Part shown: one piece after another, positions 22,201 to 32,861 of the stretch
Numbering within the stretch: position 1 is the stretch's first letter
Layout: each line of letters starts with the position of its first letter
Assembly (NCBI GenBank): GCA_030760725.1
Contig: JASWHV010000005.1
Coordinates: 29,149,241 to 29,213,240 of the forward strand
Direction of reading: 5' to 3'
Origin: Neostapfia colusana
Taxonomy: Eukaryota > Streptophyta > Magnoliopsida > Poales > Poaceae
Length of the DNA stretch: 64,000 nucleotides
Program-made: the position numbers and the translations under genes
The notes under the pieces: model-generated
Seen by the model: the letters and a program-made list of their open reading frames with translations, nothing else
Told to the model about the DNA's origin: nothing
The model's database searches: none

Positions 22201-23602
22201 TGAAGCAGCCTGCAAATGGCTATAACCTAGCTCTCATCGGGAGTCCGAACCGCCCCACCATAACCGCCGTGGAAAAAGTGTGAAATACGACGTGCACAAT
22301 GGTTTTCAGGCATTGGTTGCAAAAGGGCAAAAGATCGCCGGCTAGCCCAGCTCGTGTGTGCAAGATTTGATGGCCTAAGAATGAGAGGGACAAACGAATT
22401 TGTTATTACCGTATCAGAAGGTCGGATGGTGCCCGACGGCGATCTTTTTCCAAATTCGAGCCCGGTAGCTCATCTCATGGCTTGAGCTTCGGGGACGAGC
22501 ATCAGGGGCTCCCAGCGCATCCGAGGGCGCTCTAGCTCGGGCCTGAGAAGCTCTCGGTGGGGCTGTCCACGTGAGACCCGCTCGGTTTGCCGATGGTGAG
22601 CCTCGGTGCCCGGTGAAATTCGTCAAATTGTGATCAAACGATGCGGCAACGCCACGGAGTAGAGCGATGGGTCGCTAGAGCACACGCTGGCGCTCACTTC
22701 TTCCGTGGATCACTCGGGCAGTGGAGGGAGCGACGCGGTTTGCAACAGACAGAACGAGAAACGGCGCCGGGAGGTCCCTGTTGTGCGCGCGAGAGTGGGA
22801 ACCGAGGACAACGCGCGAGCTGCGTGATAAGGAGGGGGGAAACAGCTCGCCAGCACAGAGGTTGCGAGGGAGAGGTGGCGTCGGCCATGCCCCGGTGCCG
22901 CACGGTGAGATAGACCGAGGCGGTCTCGGTGGAGCGATGACTTCGCGAGGAGGAGAAAAACAGAGACCGTGCACCGCCTGAGCTGAAGATCTTTTGCACA
23001 CTCATCTCCCCCAATGACATGTGGGCCCCACAATTCAGTACCTCTTTTCCTCAAAATATCTCCAAAGTTTGACAATTATCCAACCCAATTGTTGGAAAAT
23101 TGGAAACTGAGCTCATTTGACAAGTTTGGACAAATTCCATGCAAATTCAAATGTTCAATTGAATTCTTTGCACATTTGACTCCCTTTGGAAAAATGAGCA
23201 GCAAATCTTTTCAAAAATTAATGACACTTTGCCTCCCCACTAATTTGGACCTAAGGAATTCAAATATGCCACTTGATCCTTGTGTTAGCTGCTGCAAACA
23301 ATAGTTTGGACACAACAGTTTTGAATTTTCTCATTGTGTCCTTCCCTCACTTGGAGTTTGAATTTACCTTTAGTCCATCTCTGATTTTTAAACCCTTCCA
23401 TTGCACTTGAGCTCTTCAATTCTGTGGTTTTAATCCACATTAGGTCCATCCATGCAATAGCCCTAAGTTTGTTTAGAAGAATCTCACCTATGTTATCATA
23501 TGTGGGAAATAAAATTTCAACTAAGCCCCATTTTCATACACATGACTCTATTATTTGTGCAAACTCATGTTTCGTTGTATTCACATTTTTGGGACCTTTA
23601 CA
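19255..23602 (-). repeat. G 5' LTR
   Basis: A 4348-bp LTR with plus-strand ends TGTGAGGACC and GACCTTTACA, followed by the second TAAAG. It differs from the 3' LTR by scattered substitutions and a few 1-bp indels only. It carries the U5 stem-loop at 19321-19341. Confidence 0.93.
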
Positions 23603-25585
23603 TAAAGACAGGGCTGTCTGCAGGCCAAAGATGAGTGCTTCATACTCCGCCATGTTGTTGGTTGCCTTGAAATTGAGACGCACCATATACCCAAACTGTT
23701 CCCCCGATGGCATGAGGAGCAGTACGCCGGCACCGGCCCCCTGCTTTCGCGAGGAGCCGTTGAAGAAGAGTGTCCAGTGGGGTTCGGTGAAGACCGGAGC
23801 TTGGTGCTCCGGTTCTCCGCCCCCATGGCCCCCTGGGCCAGTCTCCGTTGGTGTCCACTCCGCCACAAAGTCAGCCAGTGCTTGGCTCTTGACTGCATGG
23901 CGTGGGAGGAAGTCCAGCTCAAACTCCGCCAGCTCCGCCGCCCATTTAGCAACGTTGCCAGTCGCATGGGGGCTGTGAAGAATTGTCTTCAGCGGATACG
24001 AGGTGACTACCGAGACCCGGTGGGCCTGGAAGTAATGGCGGAGCTTTCTGGAGGCCACGAGCACCGCATACAGCAGCTTGTGGACTTCCAGGTACCTTGT
24101 CTTGGCATCATGAAGTACTTCGCTGATGTAGTAGACAGGCCTCTGGACGGTTCGAACCCTCTTTCTCAGGCCTGGGAGGTCCTCGTCCATTGGCCCTGGC
24201 CCACTGGAGGTGGGTGGACCCACGGGGGCCTCTGGGAGCTGGGACCCGGAGGCCCTTAAGCTATCTCGATTGTCCGAGAGCTCCGGGGGGTCTTGGGGGA
24301 CCTCTGGGAGGTCCCATTTGGCCCCCGGGGGGTCCCGCAGGGCCCCCGGGGGTTTATCTTGGAGGTCCGGGAGACTGCCCAGGACCTCCGGGAGGCCGAC
24401 CTGGGCCTCCGGGAGGTTGCCTTGGAGGTCCGGGAGACCGTCTTTGTCCTGTGGGGCCTCCTGGCGTCTGCCTTCTGCTACCGGAGCAGGTTGTGAAGAT
24501 GAGGGGTCCGGCCGCTCTGCGACGAGGACCATACTTACTACTTCAGTTGTCGCCACGATGTAGAGCAACAGGTGCTCTCCGGGCTCAGGAGCTACCATGA
24601 TTGGTAGGGTCGTCAGGAGTCGCTTCAACTCCTGGAAAGCCCCTTCTGCTTCGTCAGTCCAGGAAAAAGGGCCTGACTTGCGCAGGAGCTTAAAGAAAGG
24701 GAGTGCCCGCTCTGCTAGCCTCGGTATAAACCGACTCAGCGCGGCTAGACATCCCGTGAGTTTCTGGACATCCTTGACGCGGGCAGGGGGCCGCATCAAG
24801 TTGATGGCCTTGATCTTCTCTGGGTTGGCCTCAATCCCTCGGTGCGAGACCAGGAACCCTAAGAGCTTCCCAGAGGACACGCCGAACACACATTTATCTG
24901 GGTTCAGCTTGGTGCGCGTAGAGCGCAACTTGTCAAAGACTAAAGCTAGGTTATCTAGCAGGGACAGACCCTGCTTGACCTTGACAACTATGTCATCGAC
25001 ATACACCTCAACCAGGTCTCTTATTAACTCCCCAAAGGTTTTGTGCATTGCCCGCACAAAGGTGGGGAGTGCATTCTTTAGGCCGTAAGGCATAGACACA
25101 TAGCAATAAAGGCCGTCTACTGTGATGAAGGAGGTGTGCTCCTCGTCCTCCCTAGACATGGGGATCTGATGGAAACCCGAGTAGGCGTCTAGGAAGCACA
25201 GCATATCACAGCCTGACGTTGAGTCTACTATTTGATCTATTCTAGGGAGAGGGAATGGATCTTTTGGACATGCCTTATTGAGACTGGTGTAGCCGATGCA
25301 CATCCGGAGCTTCCCGCCAGCCTTCGGGACAACGACGGGGTTCGCCAACCATCGGGGGTGGTGGACTTCCCGTATGAAGCCAGCGTCCAGCAGCTTCTTG
25401 ACTTCTTTACGGATGAAGTTTTGCCGCTCGATGGACTGCTTGCGGGGCTTCTGTTGAACCGGCCGGGCGTCGGAGAAGACTTTCAAGTGGTGCTCGATCA
25501 CCTTCCTGGGGATCCCCGGCATCTGTGACGGCTGCCATGCAAACACGTCGACGTTGTGCCGGAGGAAGGTGACGAGCGCGCCTTC
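23603..25585 (-). pseudogene. B pol, N-terminal part: RT and most of RNase H
   Basis: It begins directly after the conserved TAG (25586-25588) in the same frame (EGALVTFLRH, VFAWQPSQMPG). RT motifs: LRMCIGYTSLNKACPKD (other copies have Asp for the Gly), FLDAYSGFHQIPMS, and the catalytic YVDD box in VEVYVDDIVVKV. Then comes an RNase H-like domain (HLLLYIVATTEVVSMVLV) interrupted by ~140 residues of Pro-rich heptapeptide repeats, then RPVYYISEVLHDAKTRYLEVHKLL, and a second RNase H-type segment (WTLFFNGSSRKQGAGAGVLL; NMAEYEALIFGL). It stops at the G insertion and resumes at 8773. Apart from the insertion and the Asp-to-Gly change the frame is intact. Confidence 0.88.
24270..24450 (-). repeat. 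Tandem 21-bp repeats encoding Pro-rich heptapeptides in B RNase H
   Basis: The pol frame here reads successive 7-residue units such as LPDLQGN, LPEAQVG, LPEVLGS, LPDLQDK, PPGALRD, PPGAKWD, LPEVPQD and PPELSDN. The DNA units centre on the near-palindrome GACCTCCGGGAGGTC. They sit between two beta-strand motifs of the RNase H-like domain that are directly adjacent in typical gypsy elements. Related but differently sized arrays are in C (37680-37905) and Z (30190-30430). Confidence 0.8.
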
Positions 25586-28132
25586 CTATTTACTATCCAG
25601 GCCCCCGGCTACCCGGGTGGTCTGGGTAGCTTCGGCGCCGACTTGGACGACCTTTAAGGGGACGCCGCCCTCATCGAGAGGTTGCACCCGGGGTGCTGTG
25701 GTGGAAGCACGGTGACGTGCATTCGGGCGGAGCTGATCTGGCTCCGTATTGCCGGGGGTTGATGCCCCAGCTGTTGCGAGTGCTTGGAGCTTCTCCAGGG
25801 CCGACACTGCAGCAGTGCGGTCCCCACGAATCCTGAGAACGCCTGTCGGTGTCGGCATCTTCAGGACAAGGTAGCCGTAATGGGCTACAGCCATGAACCG
25901 GTACAGGGCTGGCCTGCAGATTATGGCGTTGAAGGGGAGGTCTATCTCCGCTACGTCAAACAGAATGTACTCTGTTCGATAGCTGTCCGGAGCCCCAAAG
26001 GTCACCGGGAGACTAATGTTGCCGTAGGGGATAACCTGTCCCGGCCCTACCCCTGAGAACGGGCTCGACGGGGTGAGCTTGGCCATCGGGATTTGCAGCT
26101 TCTGGAAAGCTGCACGGCTGATGAGGTTCAGCCCAGCCCCTCCATCCACCAAAACGTGGTACATTCTCACGTTGGCGATGGTAGGGGCCACCAGGAGCGG
26201 TAGTTGGCCGGCCCCAGCCATGTTCCTGGGGCAGTCGGTGGCATCAAAGCTGATGGGGGTCCCCATCCACTTTAGGTGCGGTGCAGCACTTGGGAGTGGC
26301 GCCACCGACGCTACCGCTCGGCGCAGAGTCTTGACTGCGCTTCGGGATGAGGGGTCGGCGGACCTGCCGTATATGACGTAAAGCTTCTTCCGACGCTCAT
26401 CGTCGCTGGAGCCGGAATCCTCGTGATTGCGTGCTGCCTTCACGACACACGGAGGCTCCTGGATCTCCTCTGGGTGGTCGATGTTGTCTGGAACATCCAC
26501 CCTCTGCTCATCTTCCTTTGGACGGAAGGGCAGGGCATCAGCCCGCTGCCACTTCTCCTTGCGGAAGCGCTCTGCGAGCCTTCGGATCTCCCGGCACTCG
26601 GCAGCAGTGTGGCGACAGCTGCCATGCACGGGGCACATATTGTCTTTATCACCGTATGGGATTGGTGATCTTCGCTGTTTCTTGTCGGGGCGCGGCCCCC
26701 GAGCCCCACCGAGCGTCGCTGCAGTGACGACTGGGGCTGCAGTCGTTGACTCTATCTTGCTTCTGCCACGGTTCTTGGCCTTCCTGCTGCCTCCACAGGG
26801 AGTAGGACTAGATCCGGGCAGTCCCCCTGACTCGGAGGATGGCAGCGAGTGCCAGTTCCGTCCTTCGGCTGCTCTGGCGCATTTGTCTGCCAAACTGAAG
26901 AGCTCTGAGACGTCGCGGACCTCCCTGGTCGTGAGCTTCTCGAGCATCTTCTTGTCCCGGATGCCTTGCCGGAACGCCACCACCACAGAAGCATTTTGAA
27001 TGTGTGGGATGGTGTTCCGCACCTGGGAGAACCGCTGGATGAAAGAGCGCAGCGACTCTCCAGGTTGCTGCTGGACGGCGTGGAGATCGAGCTCCGTGCC
27101 AGGCCCGGTGTAGGAGCTGCCGAAGTTGGCTACGAACTGTCGGCAAAGCTCTCCCCAGGAGGTGACGGAACGCTGGGGGAGGTTCATGAGCCAAGACCGG
27201 GCTGGTCCGGTCAGGGCGACAGGGAAGTAATTGGCCATGACGGCTTCATTCCCTCCTGCGGCAAGTACGGCGGTGGAGTAGATCTGAAGGAACTCCTCCG
27301 GGTTGGCGCTGCCGTCGTACTTCTCGGGCAGGTGTGGCCGAAACTTGCGCGGCCACTTCGCAAAGCGAAGATGGGGCGCGAGGGCTGAAAACCCTGCTTC
27401 TGTCACCGCAGGTTCTGGTGCCTCGAACGCTGGGTTGGCACTAGGCACAGTGTACCCCGGTACGGGCAAGGCTGCACCATAGGCCAGGGGCGCCATCTGC
27501 AGTACATATGACTGCGGCATATTCTGCACGGCGCAGGCCTGGGGCAGAGATCGCATGGCGAAGGTCTGCTCTTCAGGCTTGGTCGAGGCCGACGTCATGC
27601 TGTCGTCAGCCTCTTGGTAGCGACGCCTTTCTCGGCGTTGCTCGAGGTATACCCGGGCATCTTGACCCGAGCGACACCGCTCCAGCTCTGTCCTCAGATC
27701 CATCGATTGAGGGCTGGCAGAGCTGGAGTCTGCCATCTGTTCGTCAACCATCGGCGTGCGTATCAGCGACACGGCCGGTTGGTCAGAGTGTCGTCTCCAC
27801 CGGAGTCGCGGGCTTGCGGCAGCGACGACAAGACGGTCTACCTCGAGAATCCACCGCTGGGTCGCTGCCTGAGGCGCGTCCCCAGCGGGCGGATTGTGCA
27901 GTAGCGCTCTTGCTGCAGCTAGCGCACCCCCTCCGGGTACGCCCGGCGCTACTGAAGATCTGACGCTGGTTGGAGCCTGCATTACCGGGGTCGGCGCTGC
28001 CAGAGCCGGTTGCTGGCTCCCAGCTTGTACTGACACACTCCGTCCCGAGTGTGTTGGCTTGTACTCCACCCTGGTCGCAGTTCATCGTGGAGGCGGGGGA
28101 GGTGAGCTTGCCGCCGAAGGGAGCTTGGTCAT
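25586..28132 (-). pseudogene. B gag-protease with a TGA at codon 17
   Basis: The start codon is ATG at 28132 (MTKLPSAASS). TGA at 28082-28084 replaces the CGA seen in A, again C-to-T at a CpG. From there the frame is open to TAG at 25586-25588. A downstream ATG at 28069 could restart translation with loss of ~20 residues. Order: Ala/Pro-rich N-terminus, Gag core (LRFAKWPRKFRPHLPEKYDG), Cys/His cluster (CPVHGSCRHTAAEC), protease (LVDGGAGLNLIS). It is close to A but lacks A's stop, so the two arms decayed independently. Confidence 0.88.
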
Positions 28133-28173
28133 CTTCGTCGGCGGAAACTCGTCGCGCTAGGGGAAAATCCCCC

Positions 28174-28189
28174 TACCTGGCGCGCCAAA
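28174..28189 (-). other. Primer-binding site of B
   Basis: The reverse complement reads TTTGGCGCGCCAGGTA, immediately inside the B 5' LTR and identical to A. Confidence 0.75.
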
Positions 28190-29286
28190 TGTCGAAGTGT
28201 GTGATCGACACTTCCCCCGGGCCTGCACTGGGCAGCCCGCGGATGTTCTTTTTTCGGCGGGGCTAGTCTCCTAGCGGAAAGCTTGCGCGGATGGACGAGT
28301 TAGCGAGAGCTTGACACGGCGAGTTTTACGTGGTTCAGGCCGCCGGAGCGTAAAACCCTATGTCCACGGCGAGCTACGGAGCTCGCTGTATTGCTTGCTG
28401 CTCCGGGCCGGAGGCCTGAGCTCGGGGGTGAGTTACAGCTTGAGAGTGTATGGCTAGCGTATGAGTTGCAAAGTGCAAACCCTTGCTATCGACGCCTGCC
28501 CGAGCCTTTTATAGTCCAAGACTCGGGCGGTTTACAAAGGGAGCCGGGACCCGACAGGTGGTCCCGGGAAGATTGTCTATTATCTACCATATCTGTAGTT
28601 ACGCCGGTGGTTGCCTCTGGTCGAAGGCTTCTGAGTCTTCATCTTGCCGCCCTGCCCATGCCGCACGCTAGTCGTAGTGGTTGAAGACGGCGCAGGCGGC
28701 ATGGGATGTCTTGTCGCGGCGTTTATTAGCTGGCAGGTCCTGACACCGCGCGCCAGTCTGTGATGCGACTGGGCGCAACGGCACCTGACAGACGCGTGCT
28801 CCGCGTTTCCGCGTCTTAGGAAGTCGCGGACTTTGAATACCTTGTACGGGCAAGGTGTGGGGCGCCTTTACGCCCGCCGCCTACCGCTCGGGGGCAGGCA
28901 GCACCGTTCTTCTGGCCACGTGGCGGGTCCGGAAACCTTCTCTAAGGCGAGAAGGGTCCGGCCTGCGGGGCACGTGGAGCCTCCGGACCACTCCCCGCGG
29001 AGGGGGAGGTCCAGCCTCTGTATGCCACGTGGCGGGCCCGGAGCTCTCCTCTGCCGAGAGGGAGGTCCGGCCCCGCTGGACGCGTGGTGTCTTCGGACCT
29101 CTCTCCCGCGGAGGGGGAGGTCCGGCTTCTGTATGCCACATGGCGGCCCGGAGCTCTCCTCTGTGGAGTGGGAGGTCCGGCCCCGCCGGACGCGTGGCGC
29201 CTTTGGAGCTCTCCCTGCGGAGAAGGGCGAGTACCTTAGGCATTTTACCCTGTGCGCGGGGGTACCCCATATCTCAGGTATCGACA
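28190..29286 (-). repeat. B 5' LTR (Tat)
   Basis: A 1097-bp LTR. On the minus strand it starts at 29286 with TGTCGATACC and ends at 28190 with CTTCGACA. It carries the G-box array (about 28910-29240) and TATAAAAGG at 28505-28513 (minus). A terminal stem-loop at 28194-28214 has stem GAAGTGT/ACACTTC with a 7-base loop. It is followed on the right by CAGTC and the rest of Z. Confidence 0.9.
28194..28214 (-). other. U5 terminal stem-loop of the Tat LTR (B)
   Basis: A perfect 7-bp stem with a 7-base loop, 4 bases from the LTR end. The same geometry occurs at 37223-37243 (Z); A has one mismatch in the stem. Confidence 0.55.
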
Positions 29287-29291
29287 CAGTC
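29287..29291. repeat. Target-site duplication CAGTC, right copy
   Basis: It matches 1687-1691 and marks the right boundary of the composite insertion in Z. Confidence 0.85.
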
Positions 29292-31710
29292 CACCAAGCA
29301 GTAAAGCCTCATCCGCGAAGAAATCAAGAAGCTGCTGGACGCTGGCTTCATACGGGAAGTACGCCACCCCCGGTGCTTGGCGAACCCTGTGGTTGTCCCA
29401 AAGGCCGGCGGGAAGCTCCGGATGTGCATCGACTACATCAGTCTCAATAAGGCATGTCCTAAAGATCTATTTCCTCTCCCTATAATAGATCAAATAGTAG
29501 ACTCGATGTCAGGCTGCGATATGCTGTGTTTCCTAGAATCTTACTCGGGTTTCCACCAGTTCCCTATGTCTAGAGAAGATAAAGAACACACCGCCTTCAT
29601 CACAGTAGTCGGTCTGTACTGTTATGCCTCTATGCTTTATGGCCTAAGGGATGCTCTCCTTACTTTCGTACGTGCAAGGCACAAGACCTTCGGAGAGCTA
29701 ATGAGAGACTCAGTTGAGGTGTATGTCGCTGACATTGTTGTTAAAGTCAGGCAGAGTTCATCCCTGCTAGATAACCTGGCCTTAGTCTTCGTCTTTCCGA
29801 CAAGTGTGAGTTCGGTGTACCCTCTGGAAAACCCTTAGAATTCCTGGCCTCGCACCGAGGAACTAAGGCTAACCCAGAGAAGATTCAAAGAAGTCCAGAA
29901 ACTCACGGGATGCCTAGCTGCCCTGAGTTGGCTTATACCGAGGTTAGCAAAGCGAACGCTCCCCTTCTCTAAGCTCCTACGCAAATCCGGCCCATTCACT
30001 TGGACCGACGAAGCGGAGGAAGCCCCCCAGGAGCTGAAGCAGCTCCTGATGACCCTACCCGTAATGGTAGCCCCCGAGCCCGAAGAGCATCTGTTGCTCT
30101 ACATCGCGGCGACTGCTGCAGTGGCAATGGTCCTTGCCGCAGAGCAGCCGGACCCCCCATCGCCGCAACCTGCTCCCGTATAGGGAAACAGTCGCCAAGG
30201 AAACCCTGGAGGTCCGCGACGACCCCCCGGGTCTCCGAGGCAACCCCCCGGAGGTCCAAAACGGACCCCGGACCCCCGGCACAACCCCCCGGAGGACCAG
30301 CAGGACCCCCCCGGAGGTGCAACGGGACCCCCCGGAGGTCCAACAGAACCTCCTGGATGTCCAACGGGACCCCCCGGAGCTCCCGGGAAATCAGCGAGAC
30401 CTCCCGGAGGTCCAAAAACAGCCTGGGGGCCTTCGAGTATCAGCTCCCGGTGGCCTCCCCGGGCCCGCGGGAGGTTCTGTCTACATCATCAGCGAGGTCC
30501 TCCATGACGCTAAGACAAGGTACCTGGAGGTACATAAGCTGCTATATGCAGTACTCGTGGCGTCCAGGAACCTCCGACACTGCTGCCAAGCACACTGCGC
30601 CCTCGTCATGCAGTCAACAGCCAAGTACTAGCTGACTTCGTGGTTGAAACCCAGGGGGCCATGAAGACGGTGAACCAGGACCCCGAGCTCTGGCCTTCAC
30701 CGGGCCTTACTGGACGCTCTTCTTCGACGGCTCCTTGCGAAAGCAGGGGGCCGGTGCTGGCGTACTGCTCCTCATGCCATCGGGGGAGCAGTCTGGGTAT
30801 ATGGTGCGTCTCAATTCTAAGGCATAAAACAGCATGGCAGAGTATGAAGCACTCATCCTTGGCCTAAAGACAGTCCTGTCTCTAGGCGCTCGCCAGTTGT
30901 TGGCACAGGATGGTGGAGAAAGACTTCCTCGCCTTGGACCTGCGCCACGTACCGTGCGCTGGCAAGGCCGCAGCTGACGACCTCTCAATGAAGACCCCCA
31001 CCGGAGCCCCTGTGCCCGAAGGAGGCTTCGAGAGGACGTTGCCGCAGCCCACAGCCCGGCCTGCCGAGCCAGGCGAAGGGGGCTAGACCAGCACCTCGAA
31101 GCTGGCGGTCCCGGCGGCCATGAATGACGCCAAGGATCGTAAGCGTCACTGGGGACTCCGTGCAACCCAGCGCTCAAGATCCAGATGCTCAAGTCAGGCC
31201 CGATGCATGGATCACAGAGATCCGGGACTACATGAAAGACAATATCCTCCCGGATGAACGTGTATCCGCTGAACGGATCGTGCGTATGGCTAAGAGACAT
31301 GTGATGGTAGAAGGGGATCTCTACCGACGCGACGCCAACCGCGTCCTATTGCGGTGCATAACCCAGGGGGAAGGCTGTGACTTGCTCGCTGAGATCCATG
31401 GAGGCGAATGGGGGAGTCACTCTTCCTCACGCACGCTTGTCAGTAAACGGTAAAGCCTTCCGGCATGGCTTCTGCTAGCCGACAACACTCCAGGATGCCG
31501 TCAAGCTGGTCGCAAACTGCAAGGCGTGCCTGTTCCACGCCAAGCAGATCCATACACCGGCTTGGGCGGTACAGATGATCCCGCCCGCATGGCCATTTGC
31601 CGTACGGGGGCTGGACATCCTGGGACCTGGGACCATTCCCCAGAACCGAGGATGAGGACCCGCTCCCGAATCCTCGGAACATAGAACACCCCCGTAAGTT
31701 CTACCCCTAG
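29292..31710 (+). pseudogene. Z pol remnant: RT, RNase H and integrase with deletions
   Basis: This continues pol from 1691. RT begins near LIREEIKKLLDAGFIREV. The catalytic box reads YVAD instead of YVDD at about 29722-29733, so an essential Asp is gone. A segment of the RT thumb is missing near 29890. RNase H with a decayed heptapeptide-repeat insert covers about 30000-30600. Further deletions remove parts of RNase H (about 30600-30900). The integrase zinc domain is present (about 31400-31550), but the catalytic core is deleted near 31625, where the frame jumps from the first Asp region (RGLDILGP) to the extreme C-terminus (NIEHPRKFYP, stop 31708-31710). Several stops and frameshifts occur. 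Non-functional. Confidence 0.88.
30190..30430 (+). repeat. Decayed heptapeptide-repeat DNA in Z RNase H
   Basis: About ten imperfect units built on GGACCCCCCGGAGGTCCA. They correspond to the Pro-rich insert of B and C but are out of frame here after small indels and a stop at about 30181-30183. Confidence 0.7.
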
Positions 31711-32861
31711 AGCAACAATAGGACATACTTTTCTTTTCATAATAAATTCCATAAAGTCCAGGAACAGTGCTCAGAGCAGCTAAGCCTCAGGGGACGGTCC
31801 AGGACTACGTTCAGCTTCGCCTGGTTCCGACCCCAAGCGCGAAGAGTCTTGCTTCCCTTGAGGCGGGTCGTGGCCTGCATACTTAGCCTGCCTTCCTCCT
31901 ATGAAAATTTATATGAAAAGAAACATGTCCTACGTTGCTCTTCTTTGGTGCTCATTTAATTTACTTATTAAATTTTTATGACTGCACTACTAGCGCGTGC
32001 TCACCATGCGCTCAGGTTCCTCTTCTCATTCTCACCTTTAGTCGGCATTTGCTGCCCTACCAAAGGCGGTTGCGTTGGAGGTACCGGCCGATAGCCAGGG
32101 GGGCCCCGAGCTCCCGGCACTTCGCACACGGTAGTTCCCAAGCACCGTATAAGTGGACGGGGACCGTAAGTCAAATAAGACTATGAGACAGAGGAGGGGG
32201 AGCCCCTAAGGAGAATTAGGTTTCCCATACTTGTGTGCAGGACCTCTCGGCCTCAGCTCCCCGCAGGAGTATGGTAGGCACATCCATCCAATGGAACGCG
32301 CCTACCAGGGGGCCGCTACGGGATCGCGCAAGACCGAAACCCCAAGGTAAGATCAAAAAACTAGAACTCACCGCTTCCGCAGGGGCGAGGCCCGAAGGTC
32401 CCACGTGTCCAGCGTGGCCAGATCACCCACCTCCTTGAGGGGGAGCTCTGGGCCCTCCACGTGGCCTACAGAAGTCGGACCTCCCCCCTCCGCGGGGAGA
32501 GGTCCGAGGGCTCCACGTGCCCCGCAAGCCCGGACCTCCCCTCAGAGGGGAGCTCCGGGCCCGGCACGTGGCCAACAGGCCCGGACCCCCCCCCCCCCGC
32601 CATTCTCGTGAGGCGGGTCCTGGAGACCTCCGGGGCCCTTAGTATACAGTGAGGACCCAGAGAAGGTGTCTATGTAGAGCTTCGAGATTGGTCAAGGCCT
32701 CCGAGTACCTTGCGGAGCTAAGGACTCGGCCAGGAAAGACCAGGACATGCAGACACAGAAAGAAACAAGAGTCTGTTCATACAAGGCTCCACGAGCTGGG
32801 CTACTGACTCAACAAAAATAAAAAAGGAGGTACAGGGCCTTGTGGCCACGGGGGCAGATGC
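31711..32861 (+). other. Z 3' internal region with a second G-box array
   Basis: No gene. Positions 31880-32230 match the 3' region of B. Positions 32390-32610 hold repeats of CCACGTGKC, GGAGCTC and GGTCCG of the same grammar as the LTR arrays, although this lies outside the LTR. A run of 14 C occurs near 32587-32600. Confidence 0.65.

Larger units (their letters stand above)
8774..23602 (-). mobile_element. Element G: full-length chromodomain Ty3/gypsy element (Tekay/Del-like)
   Basis: A 14.8-kb insertion in B with two LTRs of 4347 and 4348 bp, a polypurine tract, one gag-pol gene, an initiator tRNA-Met primer site and a 5-bp duplication. The long LTRs, tRNA-Met primer and integrase chromodomain together are typical of the Tekay/Del group of plant chromoviruses. 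By eye I count about 40 differences between the LTRs, just under 1%. At the often-used rate of 1.3e-8 per site per year that is about 0.35 million years, an approximate value. Confidence 0.93.
1692..29286. mobile_element. Composite head-to-head Tat insertion A/B inside Z
   Basis: The insertion is flanked by CAGTC. Its left end is a plus-oriented 5' LTR and its right end a minus-oriented 5' LTR, so both outer termini are the U3 start (TGTCGATACC). Part A (1692-5869) is LTR, primer site, gag-pro and the first part of RT. Part B (5870-29286, minus strand) is a nearly whole element with a 5'-half 3' LTR, interrupted by G (8774-23602). Without G the composite is about 12.8 kb, with inverted arms of about 4.2 kb. 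The protein sequences of the arms look about 96-97% identical by eye. A normal insertion has direct LTRs, so this structure needs a special explanation (see findings). Confidence 0.8.

Noticed and set aside
23424..23978. 184-codon plus-strand ORF
   Set aside because: It spans the LTR/pol junction of G and B and is antisense to RNase H, so it is a chance fusion.
24270..24450. Possible CRISPR-like repeat array
   Set aside because: The units are contiguous, coding and imperfect, without unique spacers, in a plant retroelement.
24190..24600. Collagen-like Gly-Pro-rich plus-strand ORFs (also 37602-38041)
   Set aside because: They are the complement of the heptapeptide repeats, which are in frame with pol on the other strand.
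28833..29450. 205-codon plus-strand ORF joining LTR and RT sequence
   Set aside because: It crosses the B LTR/Z boundary at 29286; it is chimeric and accidental.
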